Source: Larix kaempferi
Taxonomy: Eukaryota > Streptophyta > Pinopsida > Pinales > Pinaceae
NCBI GenBank assembly: GCA_027924585.1
Contig: BSBM01000600.1
Span: forward strand, 15,063,001-15,127,000
Direction of reading: 5' to 3'
Length of the DNA stretch: 64,000 nt
The position numbers and the translations under genes were made by a program. This document shows positions 11,165 to 22,271 of the stretch, piece after piece. The stretch's first letter is position 1. Every line of letters begins with the position of its first letter. A model generated the notes under the pieces. That model had not been told where the DNA came from, did not search any database, and saw only the letters and a list, made by a program, of their open reading frames with translations.

Positions 11165-12780
11165 CATAATAGAAGGTATAATGACTGCAGATATTGACTT
11201 GATCAATAAACTCCTCTTGAACATGGAATGGCATGACTTGGAAGCATTGACATGACGAGATTGACACCGATACCTAATGCAATTGATGATGGAAGCATTC
11301 TATGGACGAATCAAAGGATTAAAATGACTCAGGCAATTGGTGAGACTCGAGGACAAGCATATTATCCAAGTGGTTTGAATGAAATGCAAACGAGTGACAT
11401 GTTCAAGAGTGACTAAGTACTACCATTATTACAAGTAAACGCAAACTCTTCCCATTATTCCCCATCATGATTTATGAGTACCTCTTTGTTTATTAACTAT
11501 ATTGAGGAGGGTAACAGATGCTCGCTATAGCTCATCCTTCAGACGAGTCCAATATTACATGTTTTACGAACCTGAGATAGGAGGGGTTTGTCCCTGAAAG
11601 GGCCCTTCAATGTCATATTTTAACGAGTCCAAAGAAGGTAAACTCGGCAATGTTTCATATTTAGAGAGTCTGCAACAGTCGAAAGAAAACTCCAAATGGT
11701 TCTTTTTCTTAAAATTTAGTCTCCTCATCCGAAAAAGGATAAAACATTATGAGGGAGAACTCTTCTACTCATGATTAACTAGAGTGCTCATTTTTTCGTA
11801 AATAGTCCTACTGGTCCGAAAAAAGGGGTAAAGTATCACCAGAAAGATGACCTTTCAAATACTTTTAGCATGAAAGAATCAAGTTCTCTTGGCAATCTTT
11901 TCCTGTTTAGGGAGTCTGAAAAGATATTAAAGAAGAACTCTAGGGGGGTTCCTTTTTCCTGGGAGTTTTACGAGCCTAGAAAAGAGAAAATATAACTCGA
12001 TGACTTATTCTCATGTTTTTACGAGCATGAGAAGGAACAAAGACTCATCTCGATACCTTTAATGCGTAATTTTAACGAGTGTGATAACGGTATAAAAAAA
12101 TGCTCAAAGACTTGTCCACACTTGATAAGAAGCACGAAAAGTCTACGATGGTCACCAACATAGTCAAAACACAGGTTTCCACTATCTATAAGCTCCAGGA
12201 ACCAAGTTAGGGTCCATTACAAGGTTTTAAAACATAAAAATAAAGTCAACTATAGAAAAAAACCCACAAAATACCAAAAATTTCCACAAAATACCAAAAA
12301 TTAAAATTTTTAATATAAAAGGGGTGAATAGTAAATTCTTTTCCATTTCATTTTTTACCAAGTTGGAATAGTGAAAAAAACCTCTTCGTAGATCGATATT
12401 TCGATGACGATTGTGGAAGCCTCGGTCATACAATCAACCTCCCATCCGTTGCAGGTATGACTAAATCTAATCCTCTACCTTTTCAAGGGTTTTAATTTTG
12501 GTTTTAATCCAAATTTTTGGGGGTTTTGGGGTTCATTTTGGAGGGGAATTTACGGGCCCTAGGCGACACGCTTTCCCCTTTCTGGAAGTGCATCGCTAGG
12601 GGTATGACACGATTCTCCCATGGGAAAAATGCGTCGACGGTGCACTGTATGCACATGCAGGGTGTGTTGGTGCAATTTAACTTCCAAAACTAATAGTGGG
12701 GCCCAAAAGACAAACTCCAAAGCATTGAAAAGGGTCTAATATTTATCTTATTGATGTTTATGTAGATCTTGGCCACCAAG
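11165..12780 (-). other. Element C spacer without a gene; irregular repeats
   Basis: C sequence resumes here after element A. From about 11540 to 12120 a loose motif recurs every 50-90 bases: a T-rich run, then ACGAGTC or GAGTCTG, then a purine-rich run. It reads like a heavily eroded tandem array, but no period can be fixed by eye. Around 12550-12660, GCGTC/GACAC words resemble those in the C LTRs. No credible ORF. Confidence 0.45.
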
Positions 12781-13902
12781 ATGGTCCAATGGAAGGAGCG
12801 TGAACAAGAAGTTGAGGATGCACAAGTGGAAAATGACCCACACTCCATAAATGCTTTGCGAGGGTGTGGATTACTTAAATTTTTTCATTTCCAAGGGATG
12901 AGGGCGCAAGTGAAGTTACTTGACTATTTGATCTGATTATGGGACTCGGATCAACATTTCTTCAGGGTAGGTGATCACATCCTTACTTTGGATGTGGAGG
13001 ACATCTATTTTTTGACAATATTGTTGACACGTGGGACCCCTGTATCACTATACCGACCTTGGGGTAGTGACCAGTCTACTAAGAGTCTCATTGCACAGTT
13101 TTGTACATCGGGCACACAAATTTTAGGTGGTAAAATTCCCATCAAAAATGTACGGGACCAACCTCTGAGGACCATGATTTTTAGTATTGAGCGGGTGGCG
13201 AGCAGCAGGGCTTCTCATCATACCACTAAGGCCCATATGTTATACGCCATTGAGTGCATGGCACCGACTGGTTTCAACTAGTGCGAGGGGCTCCTCGTGA
13301 GTTTGAGAGATAAACTGACCAAATGTTGTAGGGGTGAGTTGAAACAATTTGGATATGGATCCATCGTGGTATCCTTCTTCCTAGATTAAAGGGTTCCACT
13401 GCTCTGTCCACAGGTTGAGCTTGACAGTCTGGATCCACGATATCCACATATGGTGAGGTGGTCAGAGGTGATGGCCCACCATGGAGGCGGTGGACCTATG
13501 ATCACATACAGGCCAAGCTTCTTCAGGTGGATAAGCGGGAAGCTCCTCTTGGTTGAGTACTACGCCTATGCAGGTACCGATTTCAGAGGGGATCCTGATA
13601 TGGCTCTTCCAGAAGGAGGAAATGGGGATACATTGGTAAGAAAGATACTCTCTTTCTTTTTTATGTATTTTGTAATTTTTAATTTTTTGTGTAGTAATAA
13701 TATGTCATATCTAGTTCATGAAGATATTGATCCATCCCAACCGACGAGTTCCTCTCCGATCGAGAGGAGAGTATTTTTTCAAGATGTGGCAGTAGTCCAT
13801 CAGGAGGCAATGGAGGAACTATATGAGATGGAGGAGAACCTCCGTAGGTTGACTGCCGATGCACCAGATATCTCTATTGATGATCTTCCAAGGCACTACT
13901 AG
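12781..13902 (+). pseudogene. Opposite-strand extra ORF in the 3' region of element C
   Basis: A coding frame antisense to the C polyprotein. From ATG 12781 it reads LLKFFHFQGMRAQVKLLDYLI, meets a TGA, and continues in frame to 13281 (RVGDHILTLDVEDIYFL, then GGKIPIKNVRDQPLRTMIF). After a frame change the product continues at 13450-13902 (MVRWSEVMAHHGG, YYAYAGTDFRGDPDMALP), with an acidic helical C-terminus. The arrangement recalls plant mobile-domain-like extra ORFs of plant transposons, and antisense extra ORFs downstream of pol are known in the Tat lineage. A T-rich stretch at 13636-13694 has GT and AG ends but splicing it would hit a stop. Family naming is tentative. Confidence 0.55.
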
Positions 13903-14256
13903 CGCAGGACAGCTAGAGTTTCTAGATGATTTGGTCGGCTACTCCATCGAGTGGCTAGGGCCATTATATGTTATCATGAGCATCCTCATGGATAGGATGT
14001 GTGTATGATGATGTATTGAAATCCATAGGCTTCATATTTTGTAGATATGACCTACTGAAATATTATGAGCTTCATATTTTTGTATCAGTACCACTTTTTG
14101 TATAACATTTTACCGGACATGATATATATATATAAACCCTATATAGCAGTTTTTTACACGTGTTTCTATAATGGATTTTGGATATCATGTGTGTTGGCCT
14201 ATACACTATGAGTATTTTACATGTTATGTCTATTTATGCATCTTTGATAAAAATGT
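13903..14256. other. Element C spacer, no gene
   Basis: AT-rich sequence between the opposite-strand ORF and the last RNase H. It includes a short TATATATATA run near 14120. No motif I can support. Confidence 0.6.
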
Positions 14257-14709
14257 TTAGGAATGTGCAATGTACCAATCTAATACAAAATTAGCTAAGG
14301 AATCGGCAACTGCGTTCATGTTTCCTGGAATATGTAGGTATTGAATGGACTCGAAAGACATTTCCAAGAGGTGTACCCTCCGAAAAAGGTGGAGTAATAT
14401 GGGGCCACAAATAATGTAGGCACGGTTCAAATGAGAGACCACTAATTGTGAATCAAGCTAGATAACAACGTGGTCCACACCAAGGGAAAAAGCATCGGTC
14501 AATAATCCAATCACTGTATGATACTCGGCGGCATTATTGGTTGTGGAAACTAGGAAAGTTCCTCCTAAGCTTATAAATTCACCGCTAGGGGAATAGAGTA
14601 CCCATGCCAATGAAGCGAGGTTACGAGTGTGCCGGCTAGCGCCATCTGTGAATCCATAGCATGTTTCCATATGCACATCTAGGAAGAACATGGTATAAGT
14701 GCAAATCAA
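14257..14709 (-). pseudogene. Element C additional RNase H, 3' of the integrase
   Basis: Reads minus from 14709: FTDGAS (first catalytic Asp), NNAAEYHTVIG (Glu), a TAG stop, then LDSQLVVSHLN (second Asp) and IPGNMNAVADSLANFVLDW (last Asp). All four RNase H carboxylates are in place and the frame is kept across the single stop, which probably came from CAG. The domain is its own small frame, separated by about 90 bases from the end of the integrase. C also has the ordinary RNase H after RT, so this is a second one, as in Tat-type elements. Its role would be degrading RNA in the RNA-DNA hybrid. Confidence 0.75.
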
Positions 14710-14799
14710 GATAATATCCTAACACAATAAAAGAAAGTGTCACACCAAGCAAAAACACACATCATGTACAGTATATACAAAGTACTAATGCAAAATAAC

Positions 14800-16142
14800 T
14801 TAATCATAGTACCGCTTTAGGCAGAGCCAGTTGTGAGGCCCCCCTAGGGATATTCCATCATAATCAACTAATTTGTAGGATCCATTTTCCAAAACATGTT
14901 TCACTACATATGGACCATGCCACATGAACTCAAGTTTTCCTGCCCCAAGCTTATCGTGTTTTTGGTTGTAAGTAAGGACCAAATCACCCTCGTTGAAGAT
15001 ACAAGGTTTTACTGATTTATCGTACTAGGCCTTGATGCGTTTCTTATGTGCTCCATTAGCTAGAGCTGCATAATGGTAGGTTTCGTCGAGTTTTTCCAAG
15101 TATAAGAATCGTTCTTCCTCAGCATTCGTGTTCGGTAAAAGTTCAACAGCTAGTTTTAGAGACGAAATCTCACACTCAATAGGCAATACTGCCTCTAGTC
15201 CATACACCAACTAGAAGGGTGTTGAACCAGTGGCGGTTTTGATGGAAGTCCTATATGCCCAAAGGGATGAAAAAAGAATCACATGCCAATTTGACTTGTG
15301 TGTACCCACCATGCGTTGAATCATGGTTTTCAAGACCTTGTTAATGGCCTCTACTTGTCCATTTTATTGAGGATAGTAGGGGGTTTAGTTTTCATGTCGA
15401 AAACCCAATTTGGCGCTTAGTTCATCCACCATCATTTTTTGGAAATGTGATCCGTGATCGGTAACAATGGCTTGAGGGATTCTGAATCTCGCAATGATGT
15501 GATTAAACATAAAGACTGCGGCAGTTTCACCATCTTCCTTGTGTGTAGGCATAGCCTCGGCCCATTTGGTAAAGAAGTCAACTGTGACAATGACATAACC
15601 ATTCCCACCGGCCGAGGTAGGATTACAATGCATGAAATCGATGCCCCATTTTGCAAAGGGACCAACGGCGATAACTGGATGAAGTGTGGTTGGGTGAGAG
15701 CGCTTTTTATAATGAAAAATCTAGAAAGGGGGACACTTCTTAACCGCCTACATACAATCTTTGAAATTGGACGGTCAATAGTATCCAACGCGTAATATTT
15801 TTTGGGTTGTATCCATCCCAAAAAGATGACCACCACATGCCCCCGAGTGGCAATCATTTAGTACATGCTCGGCCTCCTCATGATTTAACAGTGTCACAGA
15901 ATGGAATCAATCCCACGATAGTATAGTGTATCACCAATGACTAGGTAATATTTGGCGTGGTGATGGATACGATGGCATTCGTCACGGGATAAATGAGAAC
16001 CGAAGCATTGGGTTTGGAGATACAATGTGATATCTCCATACCAAGGGTTAATCAGAAACAAGGACTCATCGGGGAGAGAGTCAATGAGCTCATATTCTTG
16101 ATCAGTACGGGGAAGCTCACAAATGAGATCCACAAATACCAA
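14800..16142 (-). pseudogene. Element C integrase, decayed
   Basis: From right to left on the minus strand: an H2C2-type N-terminal zinc-binding region (LSRDECHRIHHHAKYYL and the stretch after it, 16000-15790); the catalytic core with Asp in VIVTVDFFTKW, Asp in AIVTDHGSHFQ (about 15470) and Glu in NGQVEA (about 15355), the last reached only after stops; VYGLEAVLPIECEI (about 15190); and a C-terminal segment KLEFMWHGPYVVKHVLENG ending LKRYYD at 14800. It would insert the cDNA into the chromosome. Several stops, mostly readable as Gln codons changed to TAG or TAA, disable it. Confidence 0.75.
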
Positions 16143-16772
16143 AGAATTTTTGGATTTGGCATTCTCAAACTAAAGATCGAATTCTTGAAGAATCACGATC
16201 CAGCATGTATACTTTCCCCCTAATACCTGACACGTAAGAACGTGGTACATAGGGTTAGAGTCGGCAATAATGGTAGTAGTGTAGAGTAGCATATAGTGAC
16301 AGAACTTTTGAACAACAATGACTGCTGCTAGAGCTAGATTTTCTACATGTGAATAACGGGTTTCAGAGTCGATGAGACCCTTACTAAGGTAATATATCAC
16401 ATGTTTATGCGTGTTTCTATCTTCATGTACTAAAACCATAGCAATAGTTGAAGTAGAGGCGAAAAAATAAAGGATGTAATCCTTGGTGTAATCTGGTGGC
16501 TGCAACACGGGCGCGTGAGTAATAGCATGTTTGAGATTGTCAAAGGTATGTTGGGCATAGTCATCCCAAATAAACAGGATTTCCTTCTTCAACAATCGCA
16601 TGTAACCTGTGTTTTCTCCGCAAAATTACACACGAAATGACACAGGTAGTTTTCCTTCCCCTGCAAACTTTGAAGTTACGTAATATTTGTGGGTGGTGGT
16701 AGGGAAACGATGGCCTCCACCTTGATGGAATCAATGTGGATCCCATCTTTGGAAATAATGAATCCTAGGAGG
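16143..16772 (-). pseudogene. Element C RT C-terminus and first RNase H
   Basis: At 16745-16772 the minus strand reads the end of RT (FIISKDGIHID). It joins exactly to the sequence beyond element B at 23970, giving a continuous RT across the insertion point. Then MRLLKKEILFIWDDYAQHTFDNL introduces the RNase H region, with LVHEDRNTHKHVIYYLSKGL and SHVENLALAAV (about 16600-16170). Stops and a frame change at about 16601 break it. Confidence 0.75.
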
Positions 16773-17323
16773 TGTTGAATATTGTAACTTCTAAGAATAT
16801 TATATTTGTATATTATTTATTCCGGAGATGTTCCATACCTCCGATGTGATTATACTATGAATCCGGAGATGTTTATTCCTCCAGATTGGTTGTGGTAAAT
16901 AGGGTTATTAGACCCACCATGTGGGGGTCGGCCCACTCAGTTATAATAGGGTATTTAACCTAATGGTTAAATACGAGCCTACATGTACTTGTGTAAAATA
17001 CATGTCAGTGTAGTGTATAAATAGACGAGGTATGTTCCTCATTTGACACACTCACTCACTTGAGAGAGGCGCACTTGTGGAGGAGAGGTCTGCTATGGTG
17101 GAGAAGGAGATCATGTATTTGGTTTGCATCTTTGTATATTGCTGGTCATCTATATTGAGGAAGCTTTACTGGGTTTTCTACCCCATGAGGGTTTCCCAGG
17201 ATAAATTTGTGTCTCTTGTGTTTATGTTGTGCTTGTTGTTTCTTCAGTGATCCTGTATATGCTATTATTGTGAAATGGAATGTAATGCTGCTATTTTCTG
17301 TCTTATCATATTAAATCTTAACA
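16773..17323 (+). repeat. Element B 5' LTR
   Basis: TGTTGAATATTG to CTTAACA, 551 bp. The TATA box TATAAATAG is at 17016-17024. The inverted words CCGGAGATGTT and ACCTCCG recur in U3. Differences from the 3' LTR: A/G near 16894, A/C near 16907, T/C near 17226 and T/G near 17306. Confidence 0.95.
17016..17024 (+). promoter_or_regulatory. TATA box of element B LTR
   Basis: TATAAATAG, identical in the 3' LTR at 23657. It is the likely promoter of the B transcript. Confidence 0.65.
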
Positions 17324-17335
17324 TGGTATCAGAGC
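17324..17335 (+). other. Element B primer-binding site
   Basis: TGGTATCAGAGC, complementary to the 3' end of initiator methionine tRNA, the standard primer of plant copia elements. It abuts the LTR with no spacer. Confidence 0.9.
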
Positions 17336-19605
17336 TAAACTGAAGGAAGGCAAGGTATGGCACTTACGACACTTGATTTACTTACGACAATTTGAAGGTT
17401 AGGGTTTTACATAGAAAACACCAGTCATCGTGGAACTTTCGCTATAAATCCATTTCTGCAAAGGTTCCGGGTCTGAAAAGTTTACAGGTCGAAGATGACA
17501 TCCCCAGGTACCTTGTTTTCAAAGGGAACCCTCAGATTCGTTGTACTTTATGAGTTATGATCAGTACAAGTTAGGGTTTCTACCTCTTCCAGATCTCAGT
17601 CAAAATCAGGTGACCTTGGAAAAAAGGTCATAACTTGGGCTAGGAAGCTCCAAATGCAATTTCGTGAATAGTGACAGGTAGTACACAGACTGTACTATCT
17701 CAGAAAACTTTTTCAGAGGCCGAAGGTGAACCAGTGACACGTGGCATGCCGTACAAGTTCGATCTCATGTTTTATCCCATAAACAGGTCACGTTGCGACA
17801 CTTGGCATAACTCTCTCTCAGAGTGTCCAATTGAAGTCAGACCTGTCAAGATGGAAAGATAACAGGGCGAGCTATCTCATGAAAATTTTTCAGAGGCCGG
17901 CGTTCAAACAGTGACACGTGGCACGCCGTACAAGTTCGCTCTCCTGTTTTATCCCATAAACAGGTCACGTTGCGACACTTGGCATAACTCTCTCTCAGAG
18001 AATCCAATTGAGGTCAGACCTGTCAGGATGAAAAGATGACAGGTCAGGCTACTGCAGAAAAAGTTTTCAGACCCTGTGGAGCAAAAATTTCAGAGTTATA
18101 GAAGAAACAATCAGGTTCTTATTTCTGTCAAAACAGCATTATTTTTGGAGCACCTTTATTCATGGCTTCCGGAATTTAGGGTTTCGGAGAAAGTTAGAAT
18201 TTTTGGAATCGGAGTCCACGGATGAATGCTACTCAGGAAAATCGAAATTTAGAGACCAAGATCGAATTTTTTGGTCGGGTAGAAGATCGGGCTTCATCAA
18301 ACCCTAGTTCGGGTTCCTGTCCAGAAGATCCAGAAGTTTCGAAGGCAATTTTGAGGGGTCAAATTTTGGAGATTTCAAAATTGAAGAATGCTAGGTTGAT
18401 CAGCTCAGCAAGACACATTCTTCCATCCATTCAGAAGTGTGAAAGTCAAATATTGAATTTTTAGGGTTTCTCTAGCAAACCCTAATCAAGCTCTAGATCA
18501 AGTTTCAGGGGGAGTTGAGGCTAAGGCCTTACATAAGAAGACTACAAGAAGTCTCGACAGGTATGACTTAAGAAGGTTCAGGTATGTCTTAAAATCTGAT
18601 TCTTGATTAAGTTCATAATGTGTTTGTCTTCATATTATTTAGTACAATCTTGATCAATGTTAGAATTGTATTATCACTCTAGTAGCAGTATGAATGCATG
18701 TGAATAATCGAAGACATTCATTGATTAGGGCTATATGATTGTACTAATGCATTATGGTGTTGTGTGAGGTTGATGTTGTCTGCTAACAAGGTTCAGGTAC
18801 ATCACAAAAGACAAATCAAGTTCCATGACCATGACAACATGAAGACAATGACTCACGAGATCATGAGGATGACACTAGTGTACACTTGAGCATGCATAAT
18901 GGTACAGAATGAATAGAAGTTCAGAAGACATACAGAAGATCAAGCGGGAGGCAACCACACAAACATAAAAGATAAGTATTTGAGTTGTTATTAGAAATAG
19001 TAAATGACATTGCTTGTATGCATATTCCTAGAATATATCATGTTGAGTGTAAACATTCATAAAGCATTGAATAGTATACTACTAATATGCATATGATTGG
19101 TAAGTTGGACAAACATTCCATTGTTGCTTGTCTAGAATGAAACCTCTTTGCTGACATGCTGAGAGCTGTGCACACTCTCGATAGTATGTTCTGGTAGAGA
19201 TGGAAGGCATCTAGATAGCCACTGTATGCATACAGGATATGGGAAAGTGTTATGCCAAAGTATTGGTCAAAATAGTTGCATAACTATGTAAATGATATTT
19301 GTATGCATAATAGGTTATCATGTCAATATGATTTGATGATTATGAAGTATTACTAATCATGTACTTAATTTTGATTTGTAGGAAAGATCATGATGAATGA
19401 TGAACTCTGAACAAGCGATGGATGTTCAACAAAATATTTACAAATCAAACACACTATAGAAAGCTTGTGGTTAAGAGATTCTCTTAGAAAGAGGAAGAGA
19501 ATCATGATGAGATGTTTTGCTCCAAGGGACTAGATAAGACCATTCTCTTAATGATGTAATTAAAGGAGTGTGAATAATTGACAATTGACAGCTTCATGAC
19601 AAAGC
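17336..19605 (+). other. Element B leader and the place where gag, protease and integrase should be
   Basis: About 2.3 kb. A direct duplication (17690-18045) and an 80-codon frame (18222-18464) without gag, protease or integrase motifs are the only notable items. I see no CX2CX4HX4C knuckle, no D[ST]G protease site and no integrase core. Coding capacity was lost or replaced here. Confidence 0.6.
17690..18045 (+). repeat. 177-bp direct duplication in the element B leader
   Basis: Two adjacent copies offset by 177 bp (compare CAGTGACACGTGGCA at 17732 and 17909). Each contains a G-box CACGTGGC and the word TTTATCCCATAAACAGG. They are about 90% alike by eye. Confidence 0.8.
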
Positions 19606-20227
19606 TTGGGCTTTACCAGAAGTAAAGTTGTTCCTAACCTTTACCTTAAGGTTGTGGATGATGAACCTATCATACCATTATTGTATGACGATGATCTCTT
19701 TCTGACAAGGAATGAGAAACAGGTCATGAAAATGGTTGCAAAAATGAAAATGAAAGATCTTGGATTAATGCACTACTTCTTAGGTCTAGAAGTATGGCAA
19801 GATCCAAAAGGAATCTTTTAAATCAAGGTAAGTATGCTGTAAAGTTTCTAAAAAAAAAAAAAAAGATTTGATATGTTGGAGTATAAAGCCATGGCCACTC
19901 CCATGGACTCCAACTTGAAGTTATTAGTTAATGACTCATCATATTTAGTGGACCTAACCCTATATAGACAAATCATTGGGTCATACTAGGCCAGATATAT
20001 GCTTTGCTGCAAATTACCCTAAGTCAGTATCTAATAGAACCTAGAAAGGTTCACTTAATAGCTACAAAGCATGTAGTGAGGTACCTAAAAGGTACATTAG
20101 ATTTTCTGGTCTATATTATCTTGGAGGTCATGAACTCCGTTTACATGGTTACTCAGATTCTGATTGGGCAGGAAGTGTCTCAGACAGAAAGAGTACATCA
20201 GGTGGATGTTATAGTCTTGAATCTGCC
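19606..20227 (+). pseudogene. Element B reverse transcriptase, 3' half, broken
   Basis: Copia RT: GFTRSKVVPNLYLKVVDDEP, then the active-site region LYDDDLFLT, where copia elements normally have YVDD, and DLGLMHYFLGLEVWQ. The frame stops at 19821. After an A tract at 19851 the product continues in other frames with MATPMDSNLKLL, LVDLTLYRQIIG and the KHVVRYLKGTLDF segment (about 20055-20115). The V-to-D change in the catalytic box, the frameshifts and the stops make it inactive. The 5' half of RT is absent. Confidence 0.8.
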
Positions 20228-20629
20228 ATGATCTCATGGTTCAGCAAGAAACAATCTAGTGTGGCTCTCAGTACTGCTGAAGCAGAATATATGGCTGTCT
20301 GCTCTGCCAGCTGTGAAGCAGTATGGCTTCAGAAGCTTTTATATGGAGTGTTTGACTTAGAAATGGATCCCACTGTGATTATGTGTGACAATCAAAGATG
20401 CATTAAGATTACTAAAAATCCTGTGTTCCACGATAAGTCAAAACACATAGAGATCCGATACTTCTATATACGAGATATGGTGCAAAGAGGAGTTATCAAG
20501 CTCGAATATATAAGCACTGAGGATCAGATTGCTGATATCTTGACTAAACCTATGTCTCGAGTGAAGTTTGAATACTTTCGAGACAAGCTTGGTATAGTTC
20601 AAAAGAACTCTCCTCGAAAGTGGGAGTAG
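20228..20629 (+). pseudogene. Element B RNase H, last intact piece of the polyprotein
   Basis: An open 133-codon frame matching the copia RNase H C-terminus: ISWFSKKQSSVALSTAEAEY (catalytic Glu in EAEY), MCDNQRCIKI (catalytic Asp), HDKSKHIEIRYFYIRDMV and DQIADILTKPM (last Asp). The first catalytic Asp segment lies just upstream in another frame. The normal polyprotein stop follows at 20629. It was joined to RT in the parent element and is now an orphan domain. Confidence 0.8.
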
Positions 20630-20710
20630 CATAGTATCTGATAACAAGTCTGCCTCATCAATGATGAGGTTACCTATTCACTACACTTAGTTACCTAGAA
20701 TTATTTAGAT

Positions 20711-20960
20711 TTAGGACTCTTATATTTTTACTTTTGATGATAGATGTATTAGTGAGAATACATGCTTTTGATGATAGATGTATTAGTGATATACATGTTT
20801 TGATGATGATATACATGTTTTGATATACATGTTTTGATGATGGTATACATGTTTTGATATACATGTCTCGATGATGAGGATACATGTTTTGATATACATG
20901 TTTTGATGATGATATACATGTTTTGATAATGAGGTTACATGATGCCTTGATGTATTGATA
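20711..20960 (+). repeat. Element B array 1: short TACATGTTTTGATGATG-type repeats
   Basis: About ten irregular copies of a 17-35-bp unit built from GATATACATGTTTTGAT and GATGATAGATGTATTAGTGA. It begins 80 bp after the end of RNase H. Length varies by gain or loss of GATGAT. Confidence 0.8.
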
Positions 20961-21010
20961 CGTGTTTGTACTTGTATGGATGAAGATACTTGTACCCATA
21001 GTGATGTGGG

Positions 21011-21658
21011 GATTGGATCATCCCTGGACTTCAGTCCTAAAGAGAGCCGTAGACGTATGTCTTCGAGAATGAAGTCCTTGGTGGACTTGAGGGGATTGGA
21101 TCATCCCTGGACTTCAGTCCTAAAGAGAGTCGTAGACGTTTGTCTTCGAGAATGAAGTCCTTGGTGGACTTGAGGGGATTGGATCATCCCTGGACTTCAG
21201 TCCTAAAGAGAGCCGTAGACATATGTCTTCGAGAATGAAGTCCTTGGTGGACTTGAGGGGATTGGATCATCCCTGGACTTCAGTCCTAAAGAGAGCCGTA
21301 GACGTATGTCTTCGAGAATGAAGTCCTTGGTGGACTTGAGGGGATTGGATCATCCCTGGACTTCAGTCCTAAAGAGATCCGTAGACATATGTCTTCGAGA
21401 ATGAAGTCCTTGGTGGACTTGGGGGGATTGGATCATCCCTGGACTTCAGTCCTAAAGAGAGCCGTAGACGTATGTCTTCGAGAATGAAGTCCTTGGTGGA
21501 CTTGAGGGGATTGGATCATCCCTAGACTTCAGTCCTAAAGAGAGCCGTAGACGTATGTCTTTGAGAATGAAGTCCTTGGTGGACTTGAGGGGATTGGATC
21601 ATCCCTGGACTTCAGTCCTAAAGAGAGCCCTAGACGTATGTCTCCGAGAACAAAATCC
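21011..21658 (+). repeat. Element B array 2: eight 83-bp units
   Basis: Units start at 21011, 21094, 21177, 21260, 21343, 21426, 21509 and 21592, with exact 83-bp spacing. Each begins GATTGGATCATCCCTGGACT and contains the inverted pair AAGTCC...GGACTT. Units differ by only a few bases, so amplification was recent. Confidence 0.92.
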
Positions 21659-21833
21659 TGAATGAATAGGTAAGGGGATTGGATCGTCCTCGGACTATTA
21701 TTCCTTTGAATTGAGTCGTAGACATGATGTCTCCGAGAACTAAATCCTGAATGAACAGGTAAGGGGATTGGATCGTCCTCGGACTTTAGTCCTTTGAATT
21801 GAGCCGTAGACATGAGGTCTCCGAGAATTGAAT
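21659..21833 (+). repeat. Element B array 3: two ~88-bp units related to array 2
   Basis: Two units starting near 21674 and 21762 share GGGGATTGGATCGTCCTCGG and TCCGAGAACTAAATCCTGAATG. They are a diverged form of the 83-bp unit and lead into the 43-bp array. Confidence 0.8.
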
Positions 21834-22262
21834 GATAGGACTGGATTGTCCCTGAGATTCGGTTCAAAAGGTACATGATAGGACTGGATCGTCCCTGAGA
21901 TTCGGTTCAAAAGGTACATGATAGGACTGGATCGTCCCTGAGCCTCGGTTCAAAAGGTACACGATAGGACTGGATCGTCCCTGGACTTCGGTTCAAAAGG
22001 TACACGATAGGACTGGATCGTCCCTAGACCTCGGTTCGAAAGGTACACGATAGGACTGGATCGTCCCTGGACCTCGGTTCAAAAGGTACACGATAGGACT
22101 GGATCATCCCTGGACTTCGGTTCAAAAAGGTACATGATAGGACTGGATCGTCCCTGGACCTCGGTTCAAAAGGTACACGATAGGACTGGATCGTCCCTGG
22201 ACTTCGGTTCAAAAGGCACATGATAGGACTGGATCGTCCCTGGACCTCGGTTCAAAATGTAC
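21834..22262 (+). repeat. Element B array 4: ten 43-bp units
   Basis: Units start at 21834, 21877, 21920, 21963, 22006, 22049, 22092, 22136, 22179 and 22222 (one has an extra A). Each has GATAGGACTGGATCGTCCCT, then GGTTCAAAAGGTACA. The core GGAyTGGATCrTCCCTGGAC is shared with array 2. Confidence 0.92.
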
Positions 22263-22271
22263 GTGACAAAT

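Noticed and set aside
13636-13694. Possible 59-nt intron (GT...AG, T-rich) in the opposite-strand ORF of C
   Set aside because: Splicing at these sites enters a stop codon at once, and 59 is not a multiple of three; reading straight through stays open.
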